Below are positions 52,518 to 63,097 of a DNA stretch of 64,000 nt, piece after piece. The DNA is taken from NCBI RefSeq assembly GCF_023702715.1, contig NZ_CP098480.1, forward strand, positions 248,001-312,000, in the 5' to 3' direction. Position 1 is the stretch's first letter, and every line of letters begins with the position of its first letter. This stretch comes from Acinetobacter sp. C32I. GTDB taxonomy: Bacteria; Pseudomonadota; Gammaproteobacteria; Pseudomonadales; Moraxellaceae. Position numbers and translations under genes: made by a program. The notes beneath the pieces were generated by a model. The model was not told the origin of the DNA. It worked only from the letters and a program-made list of their open reading frames with translations, and searched no databases.

Positions 52518-53435
52518 GTGAATATTCGAGTCGTGAGTGCAATCGCGTTGCTGTGTCTGGTTTGGGGTTCGTTATGGGGCTTGGTCAAACATAGCTTACA
52601 AGTGTTTCCACCATTTCTATTTATCTCTACACGGTTGATTTTAGCTGCATTGACATTAATGCTGGTACAACGGATTTTAAAAAAATCCATTTTGCCTGAG
52701 CAAGCTGAGTGGAAGCCCTTAATCATTTTAAGTGTATTGATCTGTTTTGGTTTTTATGCCACGCAGACCTTTGCCATGCAATTTGTGGGTTCAGGTTTAT
52801 CAGCTGTACTGGTATTTACCATGCCGATTTTTATTGCTGTATTAGCGCATTATTTTTTAAATGAAAGGTTGAATACCCAGAAAATCTTGGGGCTCGTTTT
52901 AGGAACCTTGGGACTCATCGCAATTTTATGGCCGCAATTACATCATGTGCATATGAATATGTCATTGCTGGGGCAGGTGTTACTCATCGGTTCAGGCTTT
53001 TTCTGGGCATTATCGACGGTTTACATCAAAAAGAATTTTGCGGCTTATGACAAAATCAAACTCACCATTTGGCAGCTTCTGCTAGGCGGAAGCTTAATGT
53101 TTGTTATGGCCTTATTGTTTGAGCCTGTAGATGCTCAGGTTTGGCTGAATCCGCTGAATGAATCTGCTTTATTCTATATTGCGGTGGTAGGCACTGGTTT
53201 TGCCTTTGTGCTTTGGAACTGGATTGTCAGTCAGGTGGATACTTTTGTCGCTTCGATTTCGATTATGTGTATCCCGATTTTGAGTCTATTTTTTGGTTCT
53301 CTGATCTGGCATGAAGCTTTGACGCTTAACATCTTAATTGGTGCTGCTTTTATCTGTATGGGTATTGTGATGAGTTCACTCAAAATGAAAGTACAGAAAA
53401 GTCGCTTAGCTTATTCAGGTAATCAACAACATTAA
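52518..53435 (+). CDS. EamA/DMT family transporter
   Basis: The protein has 305 residues from GTG 52518. Ten hydrophobic helices in two EamA repeats are visible, with the motif ALLCLVWGSLWGLVK at the start and AVVGTGFAFVLWNWIVSQ in the second. It likely exports small metabolites and is probably controlled by the divergent LysR regulator. Confidence 0.9.
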   Translation: MNIRVVSAIALLCLVWGSLWGLVKHSLQVFPPFLFISTRLILAALTLMLVQRILKKSILPEQAEWKPLIILSVLICFGFYATQTFAMQFVGSGLSAVLVFTMPIFIAVLAHYFLNERLNTQKILGLVLGTLGLIAILWPQLHHVHMNMSLLGQVLLIGSGFFWALSTVYIKKNFAAYDKIKLTIWQLLLGGSLMFVMALLFEPVDAQVWLNPLNESALFYIAVVGTGFAFVLWNWIVSQVDTFVASISIMCIPILSLFFGSLIWHEALTLNILIGAAFICMGIVMSSLKMKVQKSRLAYSGNQQH

Positions 53436-53512
53436 ATTGGGCAGCATTGGTCAGCATGAGGATAAGCCGAAGCGACTATCAATAAGTCGGAGCTTAATGT
53501 TTTAGATTGAAT

Positions 53513-53546
53513 AAAAGCAGTCACTATTATTGTGGCTGCTTTTTTA
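53513..53546 (+). terminator. Terminator after the transporter gene
   Basis: GCAGTCAC pairs with GTGGCTGC (one G-T) around TATTATT and is followed by TTTTTT. Confidence 0.85.
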
Positions 53547-53726
53547 TGTCGACCTGCTTCTGTAATTCAGCAATCTTTATAGAGGATGTAGCAGAATCTT
53601 AAGTAGGTTTAAGCCAAATTGACACTTTCAACAGCTAAATTTTTAGATAGAGTCATCCCAAATCAATAAAAAAGTATTAAAGTACTATGCAACAAGTTGC
53701 AAAGCCAAAATTAGAGAAGGAATACC

Positions 53727-55757
53727 ATGACTAGCTATGCAAATATCTTAAAGCCATTACATTTGGGTTTTACTACCATTAAAAACCGTGTGGTAATGGG
53801 TTCGATGCACTCCGGTTTAGAAGACCGCTTCTTTAACTATCCTAAACTCGCTGCTTATTTTGGTGAGCGAGCAAAGGGCGGTGTAGGTCTAATTATCACT
53901 GGTGGTATTTCTCCAAACCGTCAAGGCTGGTTGTTGCCAGCGGGCGGAACCATGAATAGTTTGGCAGATATTCCTCATCATCGTTTAGTCACCCATGCAG
54001 TACATAAGCATGGCGCGAAGATTTTGATGCAAATCCTGCATTCTGGTCGTTATGGTTATCATCCATTTTCGGTATCTTCTTCTCCGATTCAAGCACCGAT
54101 CAACCCATTTAAGCCACGTCAAATGTCTGACTCTCAGATATTGGCGACCATTGAAGATTATGTACGTTGTGCGAGCTTAGCGAAAAAAGCTGGTTATGAT
54201 GGCGTCGAAATCATGGGGTCGGAAGGTTATCTAATTAACCAGTTTTTAAGTAGCCATGTGAATAAGCGTACTGACCGTTGGGGCGGTGATATCGACAATC
54301 GTATGCGTTTCCCTGTCGAAATTGTCAAAGCGATTCGCGCTAAAGTCGGTGAAAAATTCATTATTGCATTCCGTTTGTCTTTGCTTGATCTAGTACATGA
54401 TGGCAATACCATGCAAGAAGTGATTGTGGTTGCCAAAGCATTAGAAAAAGCAGGGATTACGCTGTTAAATACAGGGATTGGTTGGCATGAAGCACGTGTT
54501 CCAACGATTGTAACCTCTGTGCCGCGTGCCGCTTTTGTGGATTATACCGCTGCGGTAAAACAGCACGTTTCTGTTCCCGTGATTGCATCAAACCGTATTA
54601 ATATGCCTGATGTCGCTGAAGATATTATTGCTTCAGGCAAGGCGGATATGGTGCAAATGGCACGTCCATTCTTGGCAGATGCTTATTGGGTGAATAAGAC
54701 TGCAACCAATCGTGTGGATGAAATTAATACCTGTATCGCGTGTAACCAAGCCTGTTTAGATCATGCATTTAAAAATGAGCGTGTCAGCTGTCTAGTCAAT
54801 CCACAAGCATGTCATGAAACAGAATTGGTTTATATCAAAACTAAAAAACCAAAACGTATTGCGGTTGTCGGTGGTGGTGTCGCTGGTATGTCTGCTGCGA
54901 CAGTGGCTGCAAGCCGTGGTCACGCCGTAACTTTATTTGAAGCAAATCATGATGTTGGCGGTCAGTTTAATTTAGCCAAAGTGGTACCTGGAAAAGAAGA
55001 ATTCCATGAGACCATCCGTTACTTTAAAGTGCAGCTGAAACAAACGGGTGTAGATGTTCGTTTAAATACACGTGTAAACCGTGAACAGTTAGAACGTGAA
55101 GGTTTTGATGAAGTGGTTGTGGCTACGGGTGTTGTACCACGTGCATTGAAGATTCAGGGCAGTACTGCACCTCAAGTGTTGTCATATGCAGAAGTATTAC
55201 GAGGCGCAGAAGTGGGTCATAAGGTTGCTGTGATTGGTGCAGGCGGGATTGGCTTTGATGTATCAGAATTTCTGTTAAAACCACCACATCAACCTCAGCC
55301 ACAACCCTTAGCAGAATGGCAACGTGAGTGGGGTGTAGATCCAGATCCTAACTATATCTCTGAAGGTGGAATGCAGCGCCCAGAAGTTGAAGTTCCAGTG
55401 CGTCAGATTTATTTATTGCAGCGCAAAACCACACCGCTTGGAATTGGTTTAGGTAAAACCTCTGGTTGGGTGCATCGTGCACAGTTAAAAAAGCATGCAG
55501 TACGTATGTTACGTGGTGTGCAATATAAAGCGGTGACCGATGAAGGTTTGTGGGTTGAGCATAATGGCCATGATCAATTATTGCGTGTAGATACCATTGT
55601 CGTATGTGCTGGGCAAGAGTCAGTAAAAGATTTAATGCCTAAAGATGGTGAAAATACTTCTGCGAACTACCACATTATTGGTGGGGCAAAGCTCGCAGCA
55701 GAGCTAGATGCCAAGCGTGCGATCCGAGATGGTGCTGAATTAGCCGCAAAACTCTAA
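53727..55757 (+). CDS. fadH: 2,4-dienoyl-CoA reductase (NADPH), FadH-like
   Basis: The protein has 676 residues (E. coli FadH 672). The N-terminal OYE-type TIM barrel binds FMN (NRVVMGSMHSGLEDRF, ILMQILHSGRYG). Four Fe-S Cys occur in CIACNQACLDH and CLVNPQACHE. The C-terminal part binds FAD and NADPH (VVGGGVAGMSAA, IGAGGIGFDVSE). It reduces double bonds of unsaturated acyl-CoA in beta-oxidation. Confidence 0.9.
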   Translation: MTSYANILKPLHLGFTTIKNRVVMGSMHSGLEDRFFNYPKLAAYFGERAKGGVGLIITGGISPNRQGWLLPAGGTMNSLADIPHHRLVTHAVHKHGAKILMQILHSGRYGYHPFSVSSSPIQAPINPFKPRQMSDSQILATIEDYVRCASLAKKAGYDGVEIMGSEGYLINQFLSSHVNKRTDRWGGDIDNRMRFPVEIVKAIRAKVGEKFIIAFRLSLLDLVHDGNTMQEVIVVAKALEKAGITLLNTGIGWHEARVPTIVTSVPRAAFVDYTAAVKQHVSVPVIASNRINMPDVAEDIIASGKADMVQMARPFLADAYWVNKTATNRVDEINTCIACNQACLDHAFKNERVSCLVNPQACHETELVYIKTKKPKRIAVVGGGVAGMSAATVAASRGHAVTLFEANHDVGGQFNLAKVVPGKEEFHETIRYFKVQLKQTGVDVRLNTRVNREQLEREGFDEVVVATGVVPRALKIQGSTAPQVLSYAEVLRGAEVGHKVAVIGAGGIGFDVSEFLLKPPHQPQPQPLAEWQREWGVDPDPNYISEGGMQRPEVEVPVRQIYLLQRKTTPLGIGLGKTSGWVHRAQLKKHAVRMLRGVQYKAVTDEGLWVEHNGHDQLLRVDTIVVCAGQESVKDLMPKDGENTSANYHIIGGAKLAAELDAKRAIRDGAELAAKL

Positions 55758-55842
55758 AATTGATGAAACATTATGCATTTGAATACATTGCAATTAAATT
55801 TCTCTTGTATAAAGAGGGCAAGCTTTGTATTCTTACGCACAT

Positions 55843-55932
55843 GGAAGCGTGGCAGAGCGGTTTAATGCACCGGTCTTGAAAACCGACGAGGGTGTGAGTC
55901 CTCCGTGAGTTCGAATCTCACCGCTTCCGCCA
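55843..55932 (+). tRNA. tRNA-Ser (anticodon TGA)
   Basis: The 90-nt cloverleaf has acceptor GGAAGCG/CGCTTCC. The anticodon loop CTTGAAA gives TGA. A long variable arm is typical of class II tRNAs, and CCA is encoded at the end. Confidence 0.95.
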
Positions 55933-55938
55933 AATATC

Positions 55939-56043
55939 TTAAAGGGAATCAAACATATGTTTGATTCCCTTTTTCTTTGGCACAATTTTGGTACTATTCG
56001 ATATTTTAGCGATCTCTGCTTTGTTCTTATCAGCGTTAATCCA
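55939..56043 (-). pseudogene. Possible tail of an integrase left beside tRNA-Ser
   Basis: The minus frame at 55939-56043 reads INADKNKAEIAKIS and TKIVPKKKG before a stop and resembles the C-terminal tail of a phage integrase. It lies next to a tRNA, a usual insertion site. The rest of the gene is absent. This is a tentative reading. Confidence 0.3.
55941..55975. terminator. Terminator after tRNA-Ser
   Basis: AAAGGGAATCAAACAT pairs with its complement ATGTTTGATTCCCTTT with no extra bases between, followed by TTTC. Confidence 0.85.
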
Positions 56044-56116
56044 CTACGTGTACGCTTCTTGAGCATCACCACACGATGACCAAGCTGAGGCGCAACATAG
56101 ATTGGATTTGAGTTAT

Positions 56117-56647
56117 TTACTTGCGGACATAATAATTTTTAACGATAGCATCAAGATAAACTTCCGTTTTTAAATATTTAAATTTTAACGGAGTTTTCAA
56201 ATCACAGAACAGTGGAATGCCGCCGCCAAGTAAAGTCGGAATTGTTGAAATGATGAGTTCATCGATCATGTCTTCTTTCAGGAAGCTTTGAATGGTGATG
56301 CCACCATCAATATAGAGATTGTGATATCCATTTTTATTTAAGCGGTCGACAATATCTTGAAGCTTACCCTTTTCAAGAAAAACCTTACCCTGTAGAGCAG
56401 AAGGAACATCTGTTAAGGTATGACTTAAAATAAAGACGGGTTTTTGATAAGGCCACTCACAACCAAAACCTAAAATAGTCTCTAATGTCTTCCTACCCAT
56501 AATCATTGCATCAATTCTTTGTAAAAATTCTGAAAAACCAAAATCTGATTGATCTGCTGGTGTGGCCTCATGCAACCAATCAAGTTGATGATTCTTATCA
56601 GCAATATAGCCATCCAAGCTTGTTGCTATATATACGATATTACTCAT
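56117..56647 (-). CDS. Dihydrofolate reductase family protein (RibD C-terminal fold)
   Basis: The protein has 176 residues. VYIATSLDGYIADKN, DAMIMGRKTLETI, PVFILSHTL and LYIDGGITIQSFL fit the NADPH-binding fold shared by DHFR and RibD. It is not the housekeeping folA. It is divergent from a TetR gene that probably controls it. Confidence 0.9.
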   Translation of the reverse strand: MSNIVYIATSLDGYIADKNHQLDWLHEATPADQSDFGFSEFLQRIDAMIMGRKTLETILGFGCEWPYQKPVFILSHTLTDVPSALQGKVFLEKGKLQDIVDRLNKNGYHNLYIDGGITIQSFLKEDMIDELIISTIPTLLGGGIPLFCDLKTPLKFKYLKTEVYLDAIVKNYYVRK

Positions 56648-56702
56648 AATTTTTTCCTTATTGCATCGTCTATTGGCAAAGTAGCTGAAAACGAATAGAA
56701 TA

Positions 56703-56717
56703 ATTCTACATTGTAGA
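56703..56717. promoter_or_regulatory. Probable TetR operator
   Basis: TTCTACA-T-TGTAGAA is a perfect palindrome with a 1-bp centre, midway between the divergent genes at 56647 and 56749. Confidence 0.6.
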
Positions 56718-56748
56718 ATTTATATGTCTAGTTTATTGAGAATTTAGA

Positions 56749-57303
56749 ATGGATGTCAAGGATAAAAAAAGAGGTCGGCCAACTAGAGGTCAAGAGGGCT
56801 TGGATAAAGAGGTGATTATAAATACAGTCAAAGTATTGATGCTGGATACAGGTAAAATACCCAGTATTCGGCAATTGGCATCGCTTCTCCAAGTCGATGC
56901 CATGGCGATGTATCATTATTTTAAAAATAAAGAGGATTTACTTGAAGCTGTAACCATATCTTTAATCAGTGACATATATCGTCCGTCAAATAGCAGTTGC
57001 TGGCAAGGAGAACTAGAGCAGCTTTGTTTGAGTTACCTAAATTTATTAAAACAATATTCAGGTTTATTAGAAACGCTATTAGGCATGACAAGCACTGGTC
57101 CTGCTATCGTTTTTCAAAATCGCTACTTAAAAATTATTTCGGGCCTAAATTTAGATGATGAGACTAAGGTGCAAAGTTTGAATTTACTGGTTGACTATTT
57201 GCATGGATTTGCTTTGGCAATGAAATGTAATCAATCAAAACAGCCTTTATTGATAGACGATATCAAAGGACCACTTGCATTAATCTGTAAAATTTTAACT
57301 TAA
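56749..57303 (+). CDS. TetR family regulator
   Basis: The protein has 184 residues. A Lys/Arg-rich tail is followed by the helix-turn-helix PSIRQLASLLQVDAMAMYHYFKNKEDLLEAV (about 40-70). It is divergent from the DHFR-like gene with about 100 bp between, which contains the palindrome-like TTCTACATTGTAGAA (56703-56717), a good operator candidate. Confidence 0.9.
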   Translation: MDVKDKKRGRPTRGQEGLDKEVIINTVKVLMLDTGKIPSIRQLASLLQVDAMAMYHYFKNKEDLLEAVTISLISDIYRPSNSSCWQGELEQLCLSYLNLLKQYSGLLETLLGMTSTGPAIVFQNRYLKIISGLNLDDETKVQSLNLLVDYLHGFALAMKCNQSKQPLLIDDIKGPLALICKILT

Positions 57304-57466
57304 ATTTTTATAAAGCCAGATAGGTTTCTTTAAACTCACATCGCCATATATCGTTTTAAAAAAGAGGTGAGCCATTATGAGCGCAGATGACGTTGTCTAA
57401 AAATTTACGCAAATTTTACGCGGCCATTTTTTTAAGTTTATTAAAATACACTTTGCAATCATTCTT

Positions 57467-57688
57467 ATGGATAGGTTAATGGGTTTCTTTAATACATCTG
57501 ATCAAGACAATCATGTTCATAACTTGCTTCTTAATCAAAAAGACATACTGATGGGGTATAGCGTAGATGTGCTGGTTGAAAAATATGTCGGTGCATCAAA
57601 AGAAATACAGCAGATTATTGTTCAGATTCTTAAAGAGAGAGGGTATTCTTCACGAGAAATAGAGCATATGCTTAAAGAAAATAAATGA
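57467..57688 (+). CDS. Small hypothetical protein upstream of kup
   Basis: The protein has 73 residues. It is helical, with KDILMGYSVDVLVEKYVGASKEIQQIIVQ then ERGYSSREIEHML. The function is unknown. Forty-one bp separate it from kup; co-transcription is possible. Confidence 0.6.
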   Translation: MDRLMGFFNTSDQDNHVHNLLLNQKDILMGYSVDVLVEKYVGASKEIQQIIVQILKERGYSSREIEHMLKENK

Positions 57689-57729
57689 CCAAAGTCTTGC
57701 CCTATAACAGTTAATAAAGAAAGCTCATT

Positions 57730-59607
57730 ATGCAAAATACTACAAAAAAAGCAGCATTGCCTGCCACAGCGTTGGCAGCGCTCGGGGTGGTCTTTGGAGA
57801 TATCGGAACAAGTCCTCTCTATGCATTAAAGGAATCCTTCCATGCGGCTCATGGTTTGGGGATTCAACCTGAAAATGTATTAGGTATTTTGTCGATTATC
57901 TTCTGGTGCTTAATGCTGATCATCAGTATTAAATATATCGCGATTGTCATGCGTGCAGACAATAATGGTGAAGGTGGGATCATGGCTTTATTGGCCTTGA
58001 ACCTGCGTAAAGCGAAATTATCAGAAACAAAAAAAATCTATCTCATCGCAATTGGTTTTATTGGGGCATCTTTATTCTTTGGAGATGGGATTATCACCCC
58101 AGCCATATCCGTTCTTTCCGCAGTTGAAGGTTTATCCATTGCCACCAATGTGCTTGACCCTTTCATTGTGCCCATTGCGATTGTGATTGTGACCACGCTG
58201 TTTTTGATGCAAAAACATGGCACAGCCTTTGTCGGTAAGTTTTTTGGACCAATCACCTTAGTCTGGTTTTTGTCACTTGGCATTTTAGGTATTGCCAGTG
58301 TGATACAGACACCAGTTGTATTGGGGATGGTGAGTCCACATTGGGCAATACAGTTTATTTTCACTCATCCAGTTCAGTCTTTCTTTATTATGGGGGCCGT
58401 GGTGTTAACCGTCACTGGTGGAGAAGCGCTGTATGCGGATATGGGGCACTTTGGCCCACGTCCGATTCGTTTTGGATGGTTCAGTGTCGTGTTACCTTGC
58501 TTGGTTTTAAACTATGCCGGCCAAGGTGCACTATTACTGCGAAATCCCGCAGCGATTGAAAACCCATTCTATTTATTGGTGCCAAGTTGGGCGTTATACC
58601 CGATGATTATCTTGGCGACTATGGCCGCGGTGATTGCTTCACAAGCGGTTATTTCTGGGGTGTTTTCCTTGGCACGCCAAGCAATTCAATTGGGTTATTT
58701 ACCAAGATTAGCGATTAAACATACTTCTGATTCAGAAGAAGGGCAGATTTATGTGCCTTTTCTAAACTGGCTATTACTGATTGCAATTTTAATTCTAATT
58801 TTAATCTTCCAGACCAGTTCAAACCTTGCCAGTGCTTATGGTCTAGCGGTTACATTAACCATGCTGTGCGATACGATTTTGGTTGCAGTCTTTATTTACT
58901 ATGCTTGGAAATGGAGTCTACCAAAGGTATTTCTACTTATTATTCCATTTTTCATTCTAGAGTCAGTTTTGGTTGCCGCTGCATCTTTAAAAATATTCTC
59001 AGGTGGTTGGGTTCCATTATTAATTGGTGCTGTTGCAATGATTATTTTAATGACTTGGAAGCGAGGCCGAGAGCTCACTTTTACCAAGCTTGAACATGAC
59101 ACATTGTCACTCGACTTATTCATAAGAAGTATTGGTGATAGTGTATATCGTGTACCTGGAGATGCCGTATTCCTGACAGGTACGCCAAATGTGGTTCCAC
59201 ATGCCATGTTGCATAATATTAAGCACAATAAAGTATTACATGAGCGCAATATTCTGGCGACTGTGGTAATTGAAGATGTTCCTTTTGTCCCGCAAGAAGA
59301 GCGTATTCATGTTGAAACTTTAGATCAGCAATTCTATCGCATCAAAATTTTCTATGGCTTTAAAGATGAACCGAATGTGCCTCGTGCATTGGCTCAAGCC
59401 TATGAACAGCTAGAGTTTGAATACGATTTGATGCAGATTAGCTTCTTTATCTCACGTGAACGTATCATGCATAGTGTCGGGGATGGCATGGCACCTTGGC
59501 GGGAGCATTTATTTATTTCAATGCAACGTAATACCAGTCCAGTCAGTGATTTTTATCAAATCCCGACCAACCGCGTAGTGGAACTGGGTAGCCAGATTGA
59601 AATTTAA
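57730..59607 (+). CDS. kup: Low-affinity potassium transporter Kup
   Basis: The protein has 625 residues and about 12 membrane helices. The N-terminal [19 protein letters not shown] is the KUP signature, and [19 protein letters not shown] follows. A hydrophilic C-terminal part (about 460-625) is cytoplasmic. It imports K+ with protons. Confidence 0.96.
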   Translation: MQNTTKKAALPATALAALGVVFGDIGTSPLYALKESFHAAHGLGIQPENVLGILSIIFWCLMLIISIKYIAIVMRADNNGEGGIMALLALNLRKAKLSETKKIYLIAIGFIGASLFFGDGIITPAISVLSAVEGLSIATNVLDPFIVPIAIVIVTTLFLMQKHGTAFVGKFFGPITLVWFLSLGILGIASVIQTPVVLGMVSPHWAIQFIFTHPVQSFFIMGAVVLTVTGGEALYADMGHFGPRPIRFGWFSVVLPCLVLNYAGQGALLLRNPAAIENPFYLLVPSWALYPMIILATMAAVIASQAVISGVFSLARQAIQLGYLPRLAIKHTSDSEEGQIYVPFLNWLLLIAILILILIFQTSSNLASAYGLAVTLTMLCDTILVAVFIYYAWKWSLPKVFLLIIPFFILESVLVAAASLKIFSGGWVPLLIGAVAMIILMTWKRGRELTFTKLEHDTLSLDLFIRSIGDSVYRVPGDAVFLTGTPNVVPHAMLHNIKHNKVLHERNILATVVIEDVPFVPQEERIHVETLDQQFYRIKIFYGFKDEPNVPRALAQAYEQLEFEYDLMQISFFISRERIMHSVGDGMAPWREHLFISMQRNTSPVSDFYQIPTNRVVELGSQIEI

Positions 59608-59657
59608 AAATATATCTCAATTCTTATAATCTGATTGTGATTATATGAGCCAAACTC

Positions 59658-59688
59658 AAAAAGCCCTTGTGATAACAAGGGCTTTTTC
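59658..59688 (+). terminator. Terminator of kup
   Basis: AAAAAGCCCTTGT pairs with ACAAGGGCTTTTT around GAT-A. Confidence 0.9.
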
Positions 59689-59855
59689 TTGCTTGTGCTT
59701 TCCAATCCTCATGAATGCTAACACAGGCTTGAGGGAAGAGCATGATATTCAATATGAGAATGTCCAAGCATGATGCTTTCATTTCAGTTTCATTTAAGCA
59801 AACCGTTCTATTCTAAAAGCATCGTAAAGCCATACAAACATCGCTACACCTTTTG

Positions 59856-59880
59856 CCACATCCTCAGATGTGGTTTTTTT
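59856..59880 (+). terminator. Second terminator downstream of kup, possible sRNA end
   Basis: CCACATC-CTCA-GATGTGG is followed by TTTTTTT. No gene precedes it within 160 bp, so an unannotated small RNA is possible. Confidence 0.6.
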
Positions 59881-60006
59881 ATGCCAATTTTTTGCTGTTC
59901 CAACTTTTTACACTGCATGGAGTGCATTAAATAATCATGGTTAAATTAATAGGGATATAAAATTTTTTATTTATTCTTATATTTAATTTAGTGCTTAATT
60001 TTTTAA

Positions 60007-60039
60007 AATATGACGGGTAAATTACATTTTTGTCATATT
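60007..60039. repeat. Inverted repeat upstream of EptA-like gene
   Basis: AATATGAC and GTCATATT are exact complements 17 bp apart, 115 bp before the ATG at 60154. It may be a regulator site. Confidence 0.35.
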
Positions 60040-60153
60040 AAAAAAATAGATTGAATTTGAGATATACTTTTTTAAGTAGAGTGATTTATTTTTCGGATTT
60101 TAATTTTTATTTATTTTTAAAAAAGCTGGGGTGGATTTTTTCGGGATTTTAAA

Positions 60154-61815
60154 ATGCTTTGGCTTAAAAAAACACTTGGAAGAGATGTTTCATTATTAAC
60201 ATTTAATTTTATATTGGCAATCTGGTTAGGTCTGTTTTTAAATTTTTCATTCTTTATGAAAATTCAAGACCTAACCCCTTATTTTGGTATCCAAAGCATT
60301 TTGTTTTTGATTGCTTCTGTATTAGTTGTGGTCTTTACATATAATTTTATATTTCAGATTTTTAACTGGCGCTGGACAGCAAAACCCATTGCGATTGGTC
60401 TGATCTTAATTGGTGGATTTTCATCCTACACGGTGACTTCGCTTGGTGTATGGATTACTTCAGATCAAATCCAGAATCTGATGCAAACCAATTTTACAGA
60501 AGCACGGGATCTTTGGTCTTGGTATCTTTTGATCTGGATATTGGGACTGATCATTCTGCCTATTTCTGTTGTTGCTGTGGTTAAAATTAGACATGAAACC
60601 AAACCCTTTATTTTTCAATTTACTCAAAAAATTCTAACTGCTGTTGTCTCTTTATCGATTGTTATTATGATGCTGTTCATTTTCTATGTCGATTTTGCAG
60701 CTATTTTCCGTGAAAATCGCAGTTTAAAAGGAATGATTTCGCCACAAAATATGATTAGCTCTTTTGTTTCATATTACAAAAAGAAGGCACCAAAGAAGAA
60801 TCAACCCTTCGTCAGTTATGGTGAAGATGCCAAGCTTTTACAACGTGAAAATGCATTACCCAAACTGATGGTGCTTGTGGTGGGTGAAACAGCCAGAGCT
60901 GAAAATTTCTCTTTAAATGGGTACAGCAAACTCACCAATCCTGAAATGGCTCAACAAGACATCTTGAATTTTTCTAAAGTGAGTTCGTGTGGCACGGCAA
61001 CGGCTGTTTCTGTTCCCTGTATGTTTTCAGGGATGCCACGTAAATTCTATGATGAGCGCTTAGCCATTCGTAGAGAGGGCTTACTTGATATTGCACAACG
61101 TGCTGGTTATCAGGTCACTTGGATTGATAATAATTCTGGTTGTAAAGGTGTTTGTGACCGGGTTGAGATGTATAAGATTGCAGAACCGATTCAGAAAAAA
61201 TGGTGTAAAGGCGGGGAGTGTTTTGATGAGATTTTAATTGATAGTTTGCAATCCTATCTAAAATCTATTCCTCAAGGGGATACACAACCTCGTTTGCTTG
61301 TATTGCATCAATTAGGCAGTCATGGTCCAGCGTATTACAAGCGTGTCCCACCCCAATTTAAAGTTTTTAGGCCCACATGTGATACCAATGCCATTCAGGG
61401 GTGTAGCCGTGAAGCTTTGCAAAATACCTATGACAATACTTTGTTATATACCGATTATATCTTGAGCCAACTGGTTGAAACTTTAAAACAGAATACACAA
61501 TATGAAACAGGCTTATGGTATTTGTCGGATCATGGGGAATCCACAGGTGAAAGTGGGATGTATTTACACGGAGCCCCTTATATGATTGCACCTCAACAAC
61601 AAACACATATTCCGATGATTATGTGGTTTTCTGCACTTTGGAAACACTCCAATCCTGAGCAGATAAAATGCTTGTCGAATCAAAAAAATAAAGTATTGAG
61701 TCAGGATAATTTATTTCCAACCATGTTAAGTTTATTGGATATAAAAACGAAAGTTATTGATGCTGAAACGGATATGCTGGCGACTTGTTCATCCATAGCG
61801 CGTAAAGTTAATTAA
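60154..61815 (+). CDS. Phosphoethanolamine transferase (EptA/PmrC-like)
   Basis: The protein has 553 residues. Five N-terminal membrane helices (to about 185) precede a periplasmic alkaline phosphatase-like domain. The catalytic Thr lies in GETARAENFSLNGY (about 246). SCGTATAVSVPCMFS, ATWIDNNSGCKG and SDHGESTGESGMYLHG carry conserved Cys and metal ligands. It transfers phosphoethanolamine to lipid A. No pmrAB genes lie beside it, so it may be an EptA-type paralogue of PmrC. Confidence 0.9.
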   Translation: MLWLKKTLGRDVSLLTFNFILAIWLGLFLNFSFFMKIQDLTPYFGIQSILFLIASVLVVVFTYNFIFQIFNWRWTAKPIAIGLILIGGFSSYTVTSLGVWITSDQIQNLMQTNFTEARDLWSWYLLIWILGLIILPISVVAVVKIRHETKPFIFQFTQKILTAVVSLSIVIMMLFIFYVDFAAIFRENRSLKGMISPQNMISSFVSYYKKKAPKKNQPFVSYGEDAKLLQRENALPKLMVLVVGETARAENFSLNGYSKLTNPEMAQQDILNFSKVSSCGTATAVSVPCMFSGMPRKFYDERLAIRREGLLDIAQRAGYQVTWIDNNSGCKGVCDRVEMYKIAEPIQKKWCKGGECFDEILIDSLQSYLKSIPQGDTQPRLLVLHQLGSHGPAYYKRVPPQFKVFRPTCDTNAIQGCSREALQNTYDNTLLYTDYILSQLVETLKQNTQYETGLWYLSDHGESTGESGMYLHGAPYMIAPQQQTHIPMIMWFSALWKHSNPEQIKCLSNQKNKVLSQDNLFPTMLSLLDIKTKVIDAETDMLATCSSIARKVN

Positions 61816-62060
61816 ACAGATGAATTTGTTTATTTTTGTGATGTAATATTTATTTTAATGGCGAAGGTGTGATAAAAATAGCAGCTTCACGATATACATT
61901 CCTCCAGTGAAATATTTATATCGTTATCCCATTCACTTTGCGAAGTGTTTGGGATTTTTTAAATGAGTAATCATTAAGTCGGGGTTAATGTCTGATTAAA
62001 ATATTTATTTTGATGCGTATATTAACTGGATTAGAAGTGACTGTAAGAGCTATAAATTTA

Positions 62061-62681
62061 ATGAAAAATTTTATTTTAACCAGCGCGGCTGCAATTGTTG
62101 CCGTATGTTCAACACAGAGCATGGCCGCAGATTTTGTTGCTGGTAAAGATTATACCGTGGTTCAAAATCCAGTAAAAACATCAGCACCAGCCAATACAAT
62201 CGAAGTGAGAGAGTTTTTCTGGTATGGATGTTCTTATTGCTTTAAATTAGAACCACATATGCAATCTTGGTTAAAGACCATTCCGAAAGATGTTTACTTT
62301 CTGCGTACACCAGCGGCAATGAACCCGATGTGGGAACAAGGTGCGCGTGCATATTATGTGAGTGAGGCTTTAGGTGTACGTAAACGTACCCATCTACCTT
62401 TATTCCATATCAATTTTTCAGGTAAGGAAAAGGTTTTACAAAAAGAGGCTTTTGCTAAGTTTTTTACTCAATATGGCATTCCTGAGGCTAAATTTAATAG
62501 CAGCTATGATTCTTTCCCGATTACAGCAAAAATTGCAGAATCAAACCAATTGGCGCAAAAATATCAACTTACGGGCGTTCCAGCTGTTGTAGTCAATGGT
62601 AAATATATCGTCCAAGGCGGGGATAATAAAGTTGTTCAAGTTGTTGAATATCTAGTGAATAAAGAGCGTAAGGCTCAGTAA
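62061..62681 (+). CDS. dsbA: Thiol:disulfide interchange protein DsbA
   Basis: The protein has 206 residues from ATG 62061; an upstream start at 62010 would delay the signal peptide. MKNFILTSAAAIVAVCSTQSMA is a signal peptide with an extra Cys. The active site is CSYC (57-60), unlike CPHC of E. coli. TGVPAVVV carries the cis-Pro. It makes disulfides in periplasmic proteins. Confidence 0.92.
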   Translation: MKNFILTSAAAIVAVCSTQSMAADFVAGKDYTVVQNPVKTSAPANTIEVREFFWYGCSYCFKLEPHMQSWLKTIPKDVYFLRTPAAMNPMWEQGARAYYVSEALGVRKRTHLPLFHINFSGKEKVLQKEAFAKFFTQYGIPEAKFNSSYDSFPITAKIAESNQLAQKYQLTGVPAVVVNGKYIVQGGDNKVVQVVEYLVNKERKAQ

Positions 62682-62893
62682 TTTTGCTGTTTGAACCGAT
62701 AGCAGACCTTTAAAGTCTGTGTCGTAAATCAAGCACGTATGAAGGTGTTGTCAGTACGGTTGCTACAACACTTCTTCGTTTATAAAATTGTTCACGATTT
62801 AAAATAGAGGGGCCGAGCCAGCGCAGCATCGTTTTTCGGCCATATCATGGTTTTATACGATTCATGATCAAACTGACTTCTTTATACTAAAAA

Positions 62894-63097
62894 TTAACTC
62901 TCTTTAAAGGTTTCATTCAATGCTTGTTGCACTGCATCTACACGTGATTTACAGGCTTTGTATGCATTCATGGACTCCTCAACAATCTTCATTAAGTTAT
63001 CAATATCAGGCTCTTCCTGAGCTTCGAGCAGCGCTGCATTTTTTTTGAGCAGGCTATAACCGTCTTTAAAGCTTAATTCTTTTTTACTCATGATCAA
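62894..63097 (-). CDS. xseB: Exodeoxyribonuclease VII small subunit
   Basis: The protein has 67 residues (65 from the ATG at 63091). It is helical (DGYSLLKKNAALLEAQ, IDNLMKIVEESMNAYKACKSRV) as the family is. The start overlaps the xseA stop, so the genes are coupled. Confidence 0.92.
   Translation of the reverse strand: MIMSKKELSFKDGYSLLKKNAALLEAQEEPDIDNLMKIVEESMNAYKACKSRVDAVQQALNETFKES

Larger units (their letters stand above)
59608..60153. other. Intergenic stretch, 546 bp, with two terminators
   Basis: No convincing ORF is seen. Terminators lie at 59658-59688 and 59856-59880. The segment between them could encode a small RNA ending at the second, which has its own T-run. A hairpin-like pair AATATGAC/GTCATATT (60007-60014 and 60032-60039) lies upstream of the phosphoethanolamine transferase gene. 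The last 200 bp are very AT-rich. Confidence 0.5.
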
